The position numbers and the translations under genes are program-made. This document shows, piece after piece, positions 48,821 through 63,695 of a DNA stretch of 64,000 nt (position 1 is its first letter; every line of letters starts with the position of its first letter). Source of the stretch: Galbula dea (lineage: Eukaryota; Chordata; Aves; Piciformes; Galbulidae). The notes below the pieces were generated by a model that ran no database searches, was not told where the DNA came from, and worked only from the letters and a program-made list of their open reading frames with translations. The stretch spans positions 434,001 through 498,000 of the forward strand of contig VWZX01009189.1 in assembly GCA_013399015.1 (NCBI GenBank). Direction: 5' to 3'.

Positions 48821-51800
48821 TTATTGTTGTCTAAAGTCTGCTGAAAGAGTCATTGCCAAAGTTAATTTTTAAAACCAAGATGCTACAGAAGAGAAATACT
48901 AATTTCTGTTACCTTGTTTAATTTTAGTGAAAGCTTGTTTCCTCTTGGAATGAATACATTTTTCTTCTAGCAATTTAAATCTGTTCAGTGGGCAAACATA
49001 AGAATGAGAAGCTAGCCTATTTTCTTCATTCAGGCCTTGTTTTAAAAAAATTAATTAAACATGATGGTGTCTTCTGTAGTTGCCAACTCCGCATCTTGGG
49101 TGAAATGTTTTCAGTTTATTTGCTTTTTAACAATAACTATGTCCTTCTGACATGTCACAGAGGGCAATGTTTGTGGTGGGGTATTTTTTTCTATTTGCCT
49201 GGGTTGCAATAACTGTACTTAATAGTGTTCAAACCAGGAAAAATAATTATTTGAAATCTTGTTGTCTAGTAAAAACGTTTCACCATCTTACTACCTCTGT
49301 TCTGTACCTGCTTCTTAACCCTAATGCATGTGTGTAAAAGTGATGAACTAAACCTTTAAACATGCAGCAGGAAGACTAGTAACAGAACAGGTCTTTCATC
49401 TGGAAGAGCAGAAGCAACAAATCTGATGCTCATAAAGACAGAAAAAAGGAGGGGATGGGTTTTCAGGATTTTTCAAAATAGAAGAAGGGATGTACTTAGT
49501 TTCATTTAAAGATGGAGAAAACAAGGTAAAAGAGGTTTTTTAATAATGACTGCTTAGTTCCACAATGACATGTGAATGCTGTAAGTCTTCTAAGGGTGCA
49601 GACTTTTGTACAATTAGTGCAGAAAGGTGGAACATTTTATTTACATAAGTGGTGAAACAGTGAGACAAAAGAGAAAGGAATAAAAGGGTCCACTGCTGAA
49701 GACAGGCACTTAATGAAAGGCAGCTTTCTAACCAAGAAAATGGAATCATGGAACTACTTCCAGAGAAAAATCTCACTGATGTTATACAACCTTAATTCTT
49801 AGTTTCCTTTTGCAAGGCTTTGTAGGGTATAGCTTATTGACTCTTTCTAACCTTAACCTTTGGAGTAAGCTAAACTCCTCTAGAGAAAACATTTTCGCAA
49901 ACAAAAAGTTGTATATGGTTGGGTTGGTTTTTTTTGAGAGAGAGCAGTTTGTTTTCATCTGGTCTATCTACTGATACAGGCTCTAGTTCTTTCAGTCATT
50001 GATGTGTAGTACCCAGCTGGGCTGTAGATTATACCAAATGCCAAGTTTTTTCAACCAGGTAATTGCTATGGTTTGCTTGACTATTTTAGCCTCGTAAGCC
50101 AAGTAATTGTCCTGCATTCATTCTTCTAACAAAAACAAATAAAATCACTGATTAATTTTGTATTGTATGGTATTTTCCACCAGTGCACTCAGTGCACTTT
50201 CTTGGATGATGACTTCCTCTTCCTGAAAAATTTAACTGGTAACAAAAAAGCCTTACCAAAAACTCTGAAAATTAAATGGAGAGACATATGAACACTTGAA
50301 CAGATGAAAAAATAATATACTATTGCAACCTGAAAGTTAATATTCTAGTAAGATCTTCAGAATAAGTAATGTAGAAAGATTAATATTTCCAGTTCCTTGG
50401 ATAGAAGGGTTTCCTACAGAGGATATAGATCATGTTGGAACACTGTTTTCTGGTTTGTTCCTACACTTCTGTTTTTCTTCACACAAACATTTACAGTGCA
50501 AGTAATTGCATTGGTTGCCACATGGTTGTCCCAGAAGATTTTTATATTACCTTTCCTTTTCTCCCAAGAGGGACAGAGCTTTAGAAAACAATGAGTATGT
50601 GAGTAGAAAGTAACTTACTTCCAAATGGGTTTGGTTTTCGTCTTACTAATCAGCCTGAATGCAGTAGGCTATTGGGGAGGGGCTAAAATCTTCCTTAACA
50701 AGGGCATATTCTCAAGGGCCACTAGCCAGCTGCATTGCTTTTATGCTGTAAATATGCTTCTACCAATAAGAAACACTGGAAGAGAAAGAAAAAAAATTCA
50801 TGTTACATAGCTGGAAGTCTCAGGAGAGACATTAAACAATGACTTCACACTCTGGAAGTATCTTTTGCAGTGAGCACTGTTGCAAGAACAAGAATAAATC
50901 CTGTTAAATTTTACTGGGTTTAAATAACTTAATATAGTGTCAGTTATAAAGCCTCAAAACAAACAGAATGACAGACTTCTGTTTTCTTCATGTGGTTTGA
51001 ATTTACATAAAAGAAATTAGAATGAGATTTATGTACCTCTTAGGTCTGTTTTTAAATTCAGAAATGCTAGCAATTTCAGAGTTAAATTTCTTCACTTGCT
51101 GCTTAATATGGTTGTGCTTAGGAGTCCAAGAACAGACAAGGTACAAATCTAGCATACAGAGGTAAAAGTTGAGGGCAGGGTGAATAGATTTAAATATTTC
51201 ATGGCTTTTATGAGTCTAAGATATCATGATAGGGCTGTAGCACAGCTGTGTTTATGTTCAAATGCAGTTAAGCTGCTATGGACAATGTCTGTACAGTCAG
51301 GAGAAGGGGCTAGTGTAGTTGCTGACTTATCCCATCTTCTGTATTATCCCAATGTAACAATAGGCTTTCCTATTTAGCTATTAGAAGAAATTCACGATGA
51401 CCTCGCCATGTCTTCCTGCTGTGTTTTATGAAGTAGAGAGTTAGCGAAGTCACATAAAGGATCGAGACAACAGGTCCTGCGTTTTTGAAATGCAGACGTT
51501 TGAAAACATCCTTAGAGCCTCCCAGAGGAAGGCTACAGGGGTGTAATGATTCTACTCCAGGCAAGTTTGGCTCGAATGTAGAGAGAGATCTTATTTTAAG
51601 AAGTCTGTGTCTTCAAACACCAGCCAGTCTGGCTATCCAGCCATGGGTTGCAGGGATCGCTCTTTCATGATTCAGATGACGCCTCAGGCGTAAGTGACCT
51701 GAGCACTTTGAGGAATGTCTGAAATTGCCCATAAATACTAGGGAGGACTTTGGACAAAGACTAAATCTTATGGTGGTACCTAACCTTTATACTTATATGA

Positions 51801-54800
51801 GTGCCATCTTGGTGACTTTCTCAACCTTCTAGCTGATCAAAAAAAAGAAATCTACTTAACTGCAACTGGATTTTACTACTGAAATGTATTAATGTATCAA
51901 CTTACACTTGATCACACTAGGCAGAAGACTTTCAGAGAATACCATTGGACTATACTATGTCTCGCTGAGAAACGCAAAGTAATAGATGTAGTGAGTTCAT
52001 TATTATAATCCTGCATTTTTCTGACTTGATCAACATGATTCTAATGTAATAACCTTAACAGAAGAGTCCCATTTACTGCAATGTGATAAACAGATAACAA
52101 GAAGGAGGATGAGAACAATTACCACAAGGGCTTGAGCAATCAGAGTTATTAAAGGGCATATAACTGAACATCTCAGCCATATTACTGCTGTCATAGTCTA
52201 CAATTTGCCCATCATGTAAAATAAACGGGTCATGAAATGAGAAAGTAAGCTTTAAAGAATATCTAGAAGGTATTTATAGTGATTGCAGCACTGGCCACCT
52301 TGTTACAAATGATTTTTTTTTTCCTCCATAGGATATGAAAAGGTCTTGATAAGTAGTGTTTCAAATTAAGATTCAAATCCAGAGGAATCTGCCATGATGG
52401 GGACATCAGCAGAGAGGTTTTTGCCATAATGAGACCATTGCTTGTAATTTAAAGTCATTTTGGCTTTACTAATGTTTTGGGCCTGCACGCTTATGTATCC
52501 AAGAATTTTCCAGATTTATTGACGACTGAAGTTGAGACATTAGGCTTAGATCCTATAACTCCAGTTTGCAAAAACAGAAAATGGACCAGACTCTGTGAGT
52601 TCAGGGAGATGAAATAAGAGGATTAACATGGATGAGCCAGTGTGCCAGCTGGTTTTTACAAGTATTGCTGTTTCGGCATAAAATTAAATTTGTCTCAAAA
52701 CATTTTCCCCCCATTATTTGGTGCAGAGGATCTTCATCAGCAGGTTCCTATCTTTAGCAGCTAAAATAATTTATTTGTCACCACTGTTCTCCTTGGCTGC
52801 ATCCTTGTGTACGTCAACTGACTGTCTGTAATTCAGCTGGTATCTAATCAGTGCCTCACTGCTTTTCAAGACTAGTTCTCAGTGCTGTGATTCTTCCTTT
52901 CCTTATGAGCATTTTTTTTAAGATGATCAAAAGCAATTATATTATATCTTTGAATCTATTCAAGATAGGACAAGGGTCCAGATTAACACTGAAGAGCTTT
53001 CTTTTCCACAGGTCTCTTATAATGATTCTCCTAACAGAAATTAATTTTGTAGAAATCCAGGTTATACATTTTACCATTCTCATAGCTTTAGCTCAAGGTT
53101 ATTATTGCTCTTCTGTGCTCAGAAGAGAAGTATGCATACTAATTACAGAAATTTTATCTTAATATCCATAGCAATTATATGTTATTTTAAAAGGCTAATC
53201 TGAAATATTTTCGAAGTGATCCACTTGGATGACACCCTTGCACAGATTTTAGGAAAGCTGTACAAATGTAGTTAAATGTGCACTAGGTTCTCTTTACTTG
53301 GTTCAGATTCAAAATGTTGTTTTTCATGGGTAAACACAATATGAAGTGTAAATTCAAACAGCAGCAGAGTATTATATGATAGCTTTGACCACAGTAGCTG
53401 AAGCAAAGGGGAAATACTGGAGCAAAAATAAAATAAAGCAATCTTTGGTAAGGAAATCTATCTTTCAAAGAAAGTAGCAAACTTTGTGGTTATTTACATG
53501 AAACCACTAATTTTTCTTAACTACTCTGTAATGCATCTATGCAGTAATTTGGAAAGCTTATACTTAAAACAGATGCCAGCATTATTCTTCAGAGAGTACT
53601 CAGAGCAGAGTGAGTGCGAGACAGATGGATTCAGAAAAATCAATAGTTCAGGGAACTAGATCAGATGCATGCATTTCACACAGGTCAAGTTTGATGAAAC
53701 CTAAGTTTTATGAATCAACACTTCTAATGTAAATAATTCACACTAATGGAAAAATCCCTGCTGCATTTGTATGGGATGAATGTAAATACTCTTAAAATAA
53801 TCGTTAGTGAGTTATAATGTGATCTAACTCTTGTACTTGGTGTATACATACATATGATACCACTAACAAAGGGGCTTGGGGATAGCAAAAGATTGGAGAT
53901 TTTGTTTTAGTAATGAGTTTATCAGGATACATAAAACTTCGTGAAGTTTAAACTGAGTGGCAGTTTGCAGTACAATGATGCTGCTTTTTTTTTTTGGCTT
54001 TTAAAATTATTATATTTTTAAAAGCTCTGTATATCTTCACATTAATATTTAAGTCTGATCTCATTCCTGATTTTGTATGCATATCATCAGGTTTTAAGTA
54101 TTCTAAGATGACTATAATATGACCTTCCTTTGGGAGCAGCTCCGCAGCGCTCTCATAGGTACAAGAGGATAATATAAGTACAAACTACAAGGTGAGATGA
54201 CATGCTATATAAAGCACTCTGTAATCAGGACAGGACTCCTGAAATACAGCAAGACTCAGCCCAGTCTGGATTGCTACAAAGAGACGGAAGTTTTTGCTGA
54301 TCTAGCACATTAGTTGAACTGATGCAATTCTAGAGATACTGGTGCTATTAATTCTGGTTTATACTGGTAAAGTGGAAAAAAACCATGGAAATTAATCTCA
54401 TTTTTTTCCCAAAAAAACTATAGTGGATCCTAGATCAGACACTGTGTGATATTAGAATAAGGACTACTTTATTTTGCTAAGAATGTGTATCTTTTCTTTT
54501 CATGAGAGTCTTATAGAAGAGCTTTTAAAGTCCCCTCACAAGGACAAAAATTAAGGAGATAAGGATGAAACTTCAATATTGAGTTGTAACTTGGGTTCAT
54601 TCATTCACAATGTAATTGAATTATGAAGTTTATAACCTTAAAAACCTCTAAAAGCCTAAATACTAATAACTAGGGCTAAACAAATTGAAGGAGGGCAGTA
54701 AAGTTAATGTTTTAGAGAGTCGCAAGGAAGAATGCAAAATACCTTCAGGTTTATAATGCTTAGATCATATAATGTAATCAATATAATATAAATACCTGGA

Positions 54801-57800
54801 TGTACCAGGGCTTCTTAAAAGAAGTGCTTAAGAAGTTCTGTGAACTATCAGTGTTCTTTTTAACAAATCTTGAACTGCCATTAGAAGTTCCAGAAGAGTG
54901 GAAAGAAAATCCCAGGCATGTTACTGAAGATTAGTTCTCACGCACTGAAAAGCTGGTTAAGGGGGGAACAGTATAAACAACATTAACAATCAGTTCTGAT
55001 TAATATGATTTCTATGGAAGAAAAGATATTGAACAAGCAATATTGGTGCTTTTGATGAGATTGCATGGTTGACAGATAATCTCCCATTGTTTGATTTAAT
55101 GTACTTGGACTTCAGCACTGCCATTTGGGCATAATGTTGTGTATGATTAGGGTATAAAAAGTGTGTTATCTGATGTTCAACTTCAGAAAATCATTGTCTG
55201 ATTGAAAGGCATGTGGAAGAAGTGTGTGGATGGGGGAACTTTGTTAGATCTATATTTTGGCCTGATGTTATTCAGGATCCTTCCTGGAGAATGATATTCT
55301 GTTAGATCTTTAATCTGTCAGGAAAAGCATGCTTTGGGGGGACAAAAGAAAAGAAAAGAAAAAAAGCCCACAGTTGAAAAGTGATGCTAAATTATTTCAG
55401 ACTACAAATAAGAGTATGGGTTGTCAAATGTGAATTTGCATCTGTATGGTGACATTTAGATAAAGCTCAGCTGAGGCAACTGAAAGTATGAAATTGGAGA
55501 ACATAAATTGAAGAATGATAAATCCCTTTGTGGATGCCATCATTCCTGAGTAGTGTGAGCTCTAGTGTGCTGGAGTTCAGAATTTAAGGGATTTTAACAT
55601 CTGAAATGAAATAACCTACAATGACTTTAACCTGTGTAATTTATTGCTAGTGTTAACCAGTTTAGCTTTCCTGATCTATGACTTAAACCATTCTAGTTGG
55701 AAACTAGTTTTCAAATACTTTGTCTAGAAATGGAATGGTTTCCCTGTCTGTGGAAGACATTGTTGCTTCTTTGGAAAATAATCTGCAAATACATCCCTTG
55801 CTGTTCCTGATTAGATATTTCTTAATGTTCAGTATTGTTTCCGTATGAAAATAATAGTTGTGTTAATATCCTAACTCAAAATAAGAAATGTTTTTGTACA
55901 TTTTTAGCTTTAAAAGTTAGTGAGAGTTTGCAATATATACCAACATTGATTTATCAAACCTCAGAGAAACCATTACCTCAGAAGCTGGAGAAAAATTCTG
56001 ACCTTATCAGTAGGTTTCAGGGAGAAGAGAGGAAAGGAAGTTGCTATTGTGCAGTGGTTGTTCTCAATTTTGCCTGAATCCAGTGATCTTTGTTGGTCAC
56101 AGTAGCACCCATAGAACTACTCCAATGTGCAAAAAAAGAAAGAAAACAAAGACACTAAGGAGTTCCAAGTTCTGTCAGAACTCTTAAGAGAAAAACAAGG
56201 GTGGGTGCTTTGGGGACAAGAATAAAGCTAGCAAGGAAAGACATTTAAAATCAAATCTTTAAAAAAATATATTTTTCAGTTAAATTTATCCATAAAATGT
56301 TGCACTGCAGAAAGTTTGGAGTGTCTATATTTCTCTTATTTGACAAGAGAAACTTTGCTTTGTGGCATTCTTTGAACAACACCTGCATCCTCCTTTTTCC
56401 TTCTCAGCTCTTGACTTCAGCTTTTTAAAAGGAGATTTACACAATGCCTTGGACATCTTACAAACATAGATTAATAAAAAGTAAATTGGCCTTGGATGTT
56501 GGCAAATCTCAAACCAATATGTTCAGAGAGTTCTTTCACTCAGTCATAATTAATTTTTTACAAAATGAGTAGCTCTAATCGTTTGGATACCTGGATGGAG
56601 TCTGAATCCTGCTCTGGGTGTTTGAAGTGTCAGGCAGTTGCAATAGATCAGGAAAACTTTCAGAGATGTGGCCTTTCTCCTTTCACTATGTGCATGTGTT
56701 CTAAATAATGTTGAGATTGCTTCTGCCCTTTGTCATAATGGTATAAATCCAGAACAAAGCCTTAATGCTGCAAGGACTTAGTGTGTGTACTCACCTTCAG
56801 GCCAGGGAAAAATCCTCTGTATTATAGCAGTAATATGTACATGCTTAACATCCAGCAGATGAATATCTCTGCAGGATTTAATTTAAGCAGACACCTCTAA
56901 TTTCAATGAATGTCACCTAAAGCAGGACTTTGTGCTGTGGTTGGAGACATTGTGCCTTGCTTACTGTTATTGGTTGATCCCTCTAACAAGTCACAGGGGC
57001 TTGCAGTCATTTAGCATTCATTATTTCAGCAAAAACTCATTAAAATGGATTCTTAAAAATGCTGTAACATAGGTGGTTATAAAAACACTGAAAAAAGAAC
57101 AAACAATACATCTTAAATTGCTGCTTAAAATACTATAGATGTAGAATTTTTCAATTAGAAAGAACTTTTAATTGTTATTTTTAGTTAACTTGAGTAAACA
57201 TTTTAAAGTAATATGCATAAATGTGTCCCTAGAAGAACATGAAGAGGGTAAAAAGAGAACCCTAGGTTTAGTCATACTCCTGTGTTGACCTGTGTTGACA
57301 CATTGTATTAGCTCTCTGATAAACATTTAAGGGAAGAGTAATTCTGAAAAAGAAAAATGAAAGAGCAGCTTTCCCTCCAGCACATTGCAGTGTATCGTCT
57401 TATGACACAGCTAAGTATAGCTAATTTATTTGGAGCAAAGGGGTTATTAAGATGAAGATTAATGCACAAATAACTTGTATTCCTGGAAGCTTACTTTGCT
57501 GCATAAACTCACAAAATCTGAGCATGGGAGGGTTTAAAACTGTGCTCAGTGTAGCTGTGATCTTTATATCAGTGCAATAAGAGTCAAGGTACTCTTCCAA
57601 AGGCTGTGGCAGAGAAGGGGGAAGGGCCTAGAATTTGTTATATCACCACAAACATGTAAGTGTGTATACTGGAAGAATAAGAATTTTTTATCAAGGGTAC
57701 AAGATCATTTATGATTGCAAGAGGAGCTAGTACCATGATTCTGTGCTAATAGGGACAGCATAGAAAAGCCACTAAGCTACAAATAAGAAATTTTTTTTTT

Positions 57801-59811
57801 CTTTTGTTAACTGTTTTATAAATGGCTAGGTCATTATGCAGAGCTTTTGTTTTGTTTTGCCATTCTTTGGAGAACAGGGTATTAGGTAGTAACAATTCTG
57901 TGATTTTTAGTAGATCCAGCATACTGTTCTGAATACCCCATCCCAACCCTTCCTCCCTTTTCTCCCATAACTTTCTACATGCATCTTGTGTGTATTGTAT
58001 GTCTAGTGTAATAATTTGCAGTGATATATCAGAATGTCCCTCTAGTAAGATTAGGGGTAATAAACTGTTGTTAGTAGTTCCAAGGTCAAATGTAGCTCTT
58101 TCTATGAAAATAAAAGATAGCACTGCATTACCTTGTCAAGTTAATACAGTGTGATAGAGCATTTCAAGCAGCACATCCTGAAAGACTGTAAATGTCTAAT
58201 AGGCTTAGGAAAACTGTACCTCAGGGAACATATTAGGAAGAATTCATCAATGGATCAAAACTGTCTTGAAGCCTTACTTACTGGGGACCAGCACAGTTTT
58301 AAATTATTACTTTCTTAAGACAGGCCTCAAGACAAATTGTATTTCTTAGATTAGCTTTACAAGAATGGGTCAATAATTTCTATTGGAGAGTTTTGAGTTT
58401 TTTGTGAGGTGGTTTGGGTTTTTTTTTAACACTGGCATGAGCAATTTCAATAATTTGAACTCTGTAATTAAGTTTTGAGTCTTTTCCCCAAATGATTTTC
58501 AAGTTGCTTAATGTACTGTTTATAGTCTGTCATTCTTTGCAGATGAAATTGGACATATTTGTGAAATGCCTTAGCAGTGTGCCTCTAATGACAAAGAATT
58601 TTAATTATAAAATATGGGTTTGCTAGTTTTGCATTAATTAGACAAAAATTAACAAAGTGTAAACCTTGTACACGTGTTCACACACACGCAGAACATCAGC
58701 AAGTTTTCATCCATAGATGTATCTCAATGTATTTAAGCATTTAGAATCAGAACTTTTTTAAGGGTAATGGCAACCAGTAATAATTCTGCTATTCTGTGTG
58801 GTTTGAGTTGCTTCTTCTACAATTAGTCCTTGTGAAATCATTTACTCTATATTTACAATGTGACCAAAGTAAAAGAAACTGGCCTCTATTTTTTTTGTAT
58901 GAATGAATTTAAGTTCTCTCATGCAATTTATAGAGATTTCAACTCTTCTGAAAAACTCATTTAAACTAGCTGGCCCAGAATTTTACCCTGTGGACCCTAT
59001 TCTCCATTTTATTTGCCAGCAAAATTTCACTAAATTCAGTGGAGTCTCATCAGGATAAACATGGTATGATGAAAAGGCAGTTCGTGCTCTGATACTTTCT
59101 AAGAAGTCGTGCAGAAGAAAGAGGACATACAAATATGCACAAACAGGAACTAAAGAGTGTAGCTTCAGGTATTTGCAGGCTCCTCAGCTAACAAATTCTA
59201 TGTGAACTTGTTTTCCCAGGTTCAGTTTCCCCAGTTCAGAAATGCATTCTTCCAAAGTTTCACTTAAGGTCCACGAGGATTCAACAGTAAGATTTGCAAG
59301 GCATTTTAAGGTTGTCCTTTTACACATGCCCAGAAGTAGGCATGCTTGATCTTGATCAGGATCTTTCCTGTCCTCTGACATGGAGCAATTTCAAACCCCC
59401 AAATGCAGCTTCTTACATTTAAATATCCATTGAATGAAATTTAGAAACATTAATTGGAGCAGAGATTAGAATTCACATTTTCCAAACTAGTGCCAGATTC
59501 TTTAGCAAAGTGGCAGAATCATGCTCCTTTTCCCCCCGTCTTTCACTCTGACATAGTTGATTCTTTATAAGAAAGTTGTGCAGCTTCAACAGCAAAGAAA
59601 AATGCCACCCTTAAAAACTTCTGAAACCTTAAATGCTTTGGATTTTTCCAGGCTAACCCTTCTGTAGCTGCCTCACCCATTAGTTTATTATGGCATCAAG
59701 ATCTATGTCCAGAGCAGACTTCTGAAGTGAATCTACCATCTGGCCGTATGTAGCATGTTTTGTTTTGCATTAGAGAGTAGCCCTAGTTCATATGAACGGG
59801 ATTTATTTCAG

Positions 59812-59878
59812 ATAAAACTAAACAGAAAGAGATGCTCAGGTGTTCGATTCATTGGATAGAGACAAGAACAAGTCTGAG
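59812..59878 (+). CDS. Very weak candidate exon of the plus-strand transcript (67 nt)
   Basis: A good acceptor (ACGGGATTTATTTCAG) and a GAG|GTAAAT donor enclose 67 nt open in one frame after two leading bases (includes QKEMLRCSIHWIETRTS). No family is recognised and the length is within chance expectation. A noncoding exon would be equally consistent. Confidence 0.1.
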
Positions 59879-62800
59879 GTAAATCCCTGTGAAACATGCA
59901 TAGATGTTGTGTCCTCAGCACCAGTCATTTCATGTCGTTGATCTATGCCTGTTCCATTGCACTGACAAATATTTACAAGACTCCATTCTTCTAAAAGAAA
60001 AGTGGGGGGCATCTGTTCCCTTTTTTAAAAGGAATAGCAGTTAAGCTTGGAAAATATTGTAGGCTATCAATCCTAAACCAAGATAAGCATATTCTGGAAT
60101 CTGCAATTAGATGTCTAAAACCTGGAAAGAAATGAAATTTAAGACACACATCTTTCTTTAATATTTTCAGCTGCTTAGCTTTGGTGCTTACCTTCTTAAG
60201 TTGTCAGCTGTTCAAACTTCCACGGTGAGGTGCTTGATTTTCTTCTATGCATTTTGTAAATATTTAAAGCAGCTAGTATTGTAGTTATGGATTCTCCTGG
60301 TTTCTGAAAATTAACCCTTGAGATGAGCGCTGCAGTGACCATGACTTTTTTGAGAATATAGTCTTTAGCTTAGATTCTGTGTTTGGTAAGAATCCCTTAA
60401 CAGTTGTCCATAGGGTAACAATTTGTTATTCTTCAGGTGCACTCTTCCTTCAATACAAATGTCACAGTTAAAACCTTATTATGTGTTGACACTTAGCTAT
60501 ATTAACCCAGTTATGCTTATGCTGTTTAAAATCATGATGGACTGTAAGGCATTACTTAAACAAGAAAGCTTTATACTGAGGAGCAGATAAATACAATTAT
60601 GTCAATAATTCTGCAGTTCTGGAGTAATTGCTATTTACAAGGCACAAACTGTGGTTTACTGATGACATCATTAGAGACTTGCTTTAATTAAACTCTATAT
60701 TGCCTGTATTTTACTATGACTGTCTCCTACCGTAATTTGATTTGTACAGGGCACTCATTTGTAAACTGGATATTGCTGCAGAACAAGTCTTCCTTATGTT
60801 TTGGTGGCCTGTTTGCCACACAGTAATTAAGAACAAGTTTAAAGTTAAGTATCTATTCAGCAGTTTTGTTGAACTTTTGCTTCTTTTATTCGCCTTCTTT
60901 GAAATTCATGCCTCAAATAGACTTACTAAGGATCTGATTCTTGCCATCTTACTGATGTTGAGTAATGACTTAATTGCTAGACTGTCATTTTGACACAGAC
61001 TGTTCTAATCTCAGAACAAGAAAAAACAAATGCAGGTTATTTAGCAAGCTGTGTTCTAGCCTAGAATTAAAATGTTTTGACAGTATCACACAGAAGAAGA
61101 AATAAGTTTTCTATTAGTCTTTATAATCAAATATAGGCCATGGTTTGCAGCACGTGGAAAGGAATGGATGTAACCTCTATATTAAGTACCTCTTCATTTT
61201 TAGTGTTGAGAAGAGTGACCAACCAAAATTAATTTAGAAAAAAATAACATTTTTAGTGATACCTGCAACTGTCAGATTTCTAGTTTTGTAGTTCCCATAA
61301 CAACATCCAAATGACTGAAAGCTCTGTGCCATTGCTGTCCACTGAACCAACAGGATGTGGCAGGCTATAGCTCCAATTTCCTTGTTTTTCTGAGAAAGAC
61401 GTGTGCTTTGGGAAGCTGACTTCATGTTTTACTCAAGGAAACAAACTTTACTGCTATTCACTGTCTGTTTCTTCCCACCTGTAAAACATACCCGAAAAAC
61501 CCCAGAAAAGCAAACAAACAAAACCCCCACAAAACCCCAAATCCCAAAAATTTGGGATGCAAATGAATTAAGAGCATGTAAATGCTTTAAAGTAAGAACA
61601 TAATATTTTCATGGCCTGCAACTTATGTTTTGCTAAGTTAGATGTTCATTTCCCCAAAACTCTTTTTATTCTTCAAACAATAAAACAGGCAGATGCATGA
61701 CTAAACCCGAGGCTGTGTTCTGAGCTCTGTTTGAACAGAGTGGTTTAGTCCAACAAATTGACAGGACTCATACACCATCTCATATGCTGACAGTACAACC
61801 AGTTCATTCTGACTTGAATTTGTTAAGACATAAGAAAGGGATTTAAAAGGAACAGGAAAGGGATTTAAAGGTTGGGGATCATTGTTTTGTTTATCCTGCT
61901 GGTGATGAAGCTAACCCTCTAAGTATCTCATGTCGACCTGCTATTTTGGAGGTAAAAAATGCCCCAACTGCCTGTAAAATAGTGAATCTCCTACTTGCAA
62001 GTAGCACCTGTCTTTAATTTATTTATTCAAGTTATTTTCATAGAATATCTATGTTAAACTTGACAGCTTGATTGCACTGGGGTCTTCCCCGAGGCAGCTG
62101 TTTGGATGCATCATGGACACAGAATACCAAGGCAAAATTATTTTGCTGGAAAAAAGTCTATCGTGTTGTCCATATTTACTGTCTCAGGTGCACAATTCAG
62201 CAGTTTCACAAAACTGAATAGTATATGCTCCAATTCTCTCTTGTGATGTTGTGATGTTAGGAAACTATTGTATTTCTGTGCAGAAAGAAATGGATCTTTA
62301 TTCCATAGCAAAGCCTGGCCTAGAGCAGTACAATTTTTCCCTCTCCATATGTTTACTGTATGTTCCTATATACAAATTACTATTAGGCCAAAACTCTTCA
62401 CTACCAGCTTATGGCTATCCCTTGCAAACTGTCGTTATGTTAATCAATCAGGTTTTGTTACCCTTTTATCCCCTAATAAACATTAAGCCAGGAAGGAAAT
62501 AAGTTTGAGAATACATATTAGCATCCTTAAAATATACACAAACAAAGGTATATGTTAATGTTAGGAAAATGTAATAGCTGTTTTAAGGACAATAATTACA
62601 AGCCTAGCAAATTATATTAGTATATTTGGACTTAAATTGATCTGAGGCATGAAAGCAGAGGTAGAGGACTGAGTAGTCTGCCAGCAATGACATTTAGTGA
62701 AACTGAGGAAGGCCAGCGAAGAGGAAAATATATCTACAGTTTTGCAGCCTACTTGAGAGTGGTGTGCAGCAAGGAATCATAGTATTGCCACCTTAGCAGA

Positions 62801-63589
62801 AAATAAAGAAGAATCTCTGCATTAAGTACGTAATTACAATGAAAATACTTTAGTAGTACTAGTTTAGATAAACCTGAGTTGTAAGCCTACTCTTTTTACC
62901 TTTTCATTAAGATGTCTTCCACTTCAAGATATGCTTACAGAATGAAGCTAAACGAGGAATAGACACTTCTAGTATAGCAGGAAAGGCCAGGAAAGCTCTA
63001 GAACCAGAATATCTGAGGACCTGAAATGGTCTTTCCCCGTGCTACGTTGTTCCATGTGCTTTAGCTCAGATTGACACCAGCTTGGATTGACACCAATATG
63101 TACTTACATATGGTTCTGTGTCTCTTGCAGCTTTCCATCACTGCCACAGCAACACAGTGTACAGCCTAACTTAGACTTTAATGTGGAACTCAATTTTTAA
63201 TGGGTTTTAGTCAGTTTTACCTCAGAAAATAACAAATTAGTTTACTTGCAAATTTTAGAATTTACCTTCTTTTAGATGTGACCAGCAGTTGGAATCCTTT
63301 TTACAAGTGCAAAATGCAGCTATGAAACTGTGACCTGCTTCTCTATAATTAATAGTTATCCATATGTTTGCTCCATGCTTTACAAAATACAGACTTGGGC
63401 TACATGCCCCTGCTGTATTTTTCCCCATTGGCTTCATGCTCCATTCAGAGCAGTGGAGTGATCACACTTGCTTAGAACGTATCTGGATAGCACAGTAACC
63501 TGGTATGCAGAAATTCCCAAGCATGCTCTGAATAAGCTTTTATACCTGAACTTAGAAGTAGGCAGTTTGCAGCAGCCAAGAGCTGCAAC
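59879..63589. other. AT-rich DNA, no gene seen
   Basis: Only short open frames, a C/A-rich low-complexity stretch at about 61,495-61,550 and homopolymers. No recognisable repeat family until the CR1 tail. Confidence 0.4.
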
Positions 63590-63695
63590 TGCATTGGGAA
63601 GTTCAATTAGGTTTGACTGTGGTGTGTTTAATGAGTAAGTTGGACTAAATGATCATTGTAGGTCCCTTCACACTGAACTAGTCTATTCTCAATGT
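63590..63695 (+). mobile_element. CR1 LINE 3' tail fragment
   Basis: TTGGACTAAATGATCATTGT (from 63,640) followed by AGGTCCCTTCACACTGAACT and then CTATTCTC is the conserved CR1 3' terminal region (consensus-like TGGACTAGATGATC...AGGTCCCTTCCAAC...TATTCTATG). Only about 100 bp is recognisable and no coding part remains. It is an older or more truncated copy than the one at 37.1-37.6 kb and has the same orientation. Confidence 0.85.

Larger units (their letters stand above)
47701..59811. other. AT-rich DNA right of the island, no convincing coding exon
   Basis: About 12 kb with plus-strand excess of G over C and T over A in the lines I counted (for example 55,201-55,260: 21 G, 3 C; 58,381-58,440: 29 T, 10 A, 18 G, 3 C). 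This would suit introns of a plus-strand transcript. A CAG|GTAAAT donor at about 48,051 could close a 5' untranslated first exon. The only clear repeat is the duplication at 48,254-48,820. The longest open frames are about 100 codons and look accidental. Confidence 0.4.

Noticed and set aside
51660..51730. Possible C/D-box snoRNA
   Set aside because: The C box is imperfect and there is no terminal stem; CTGA alone is too common.
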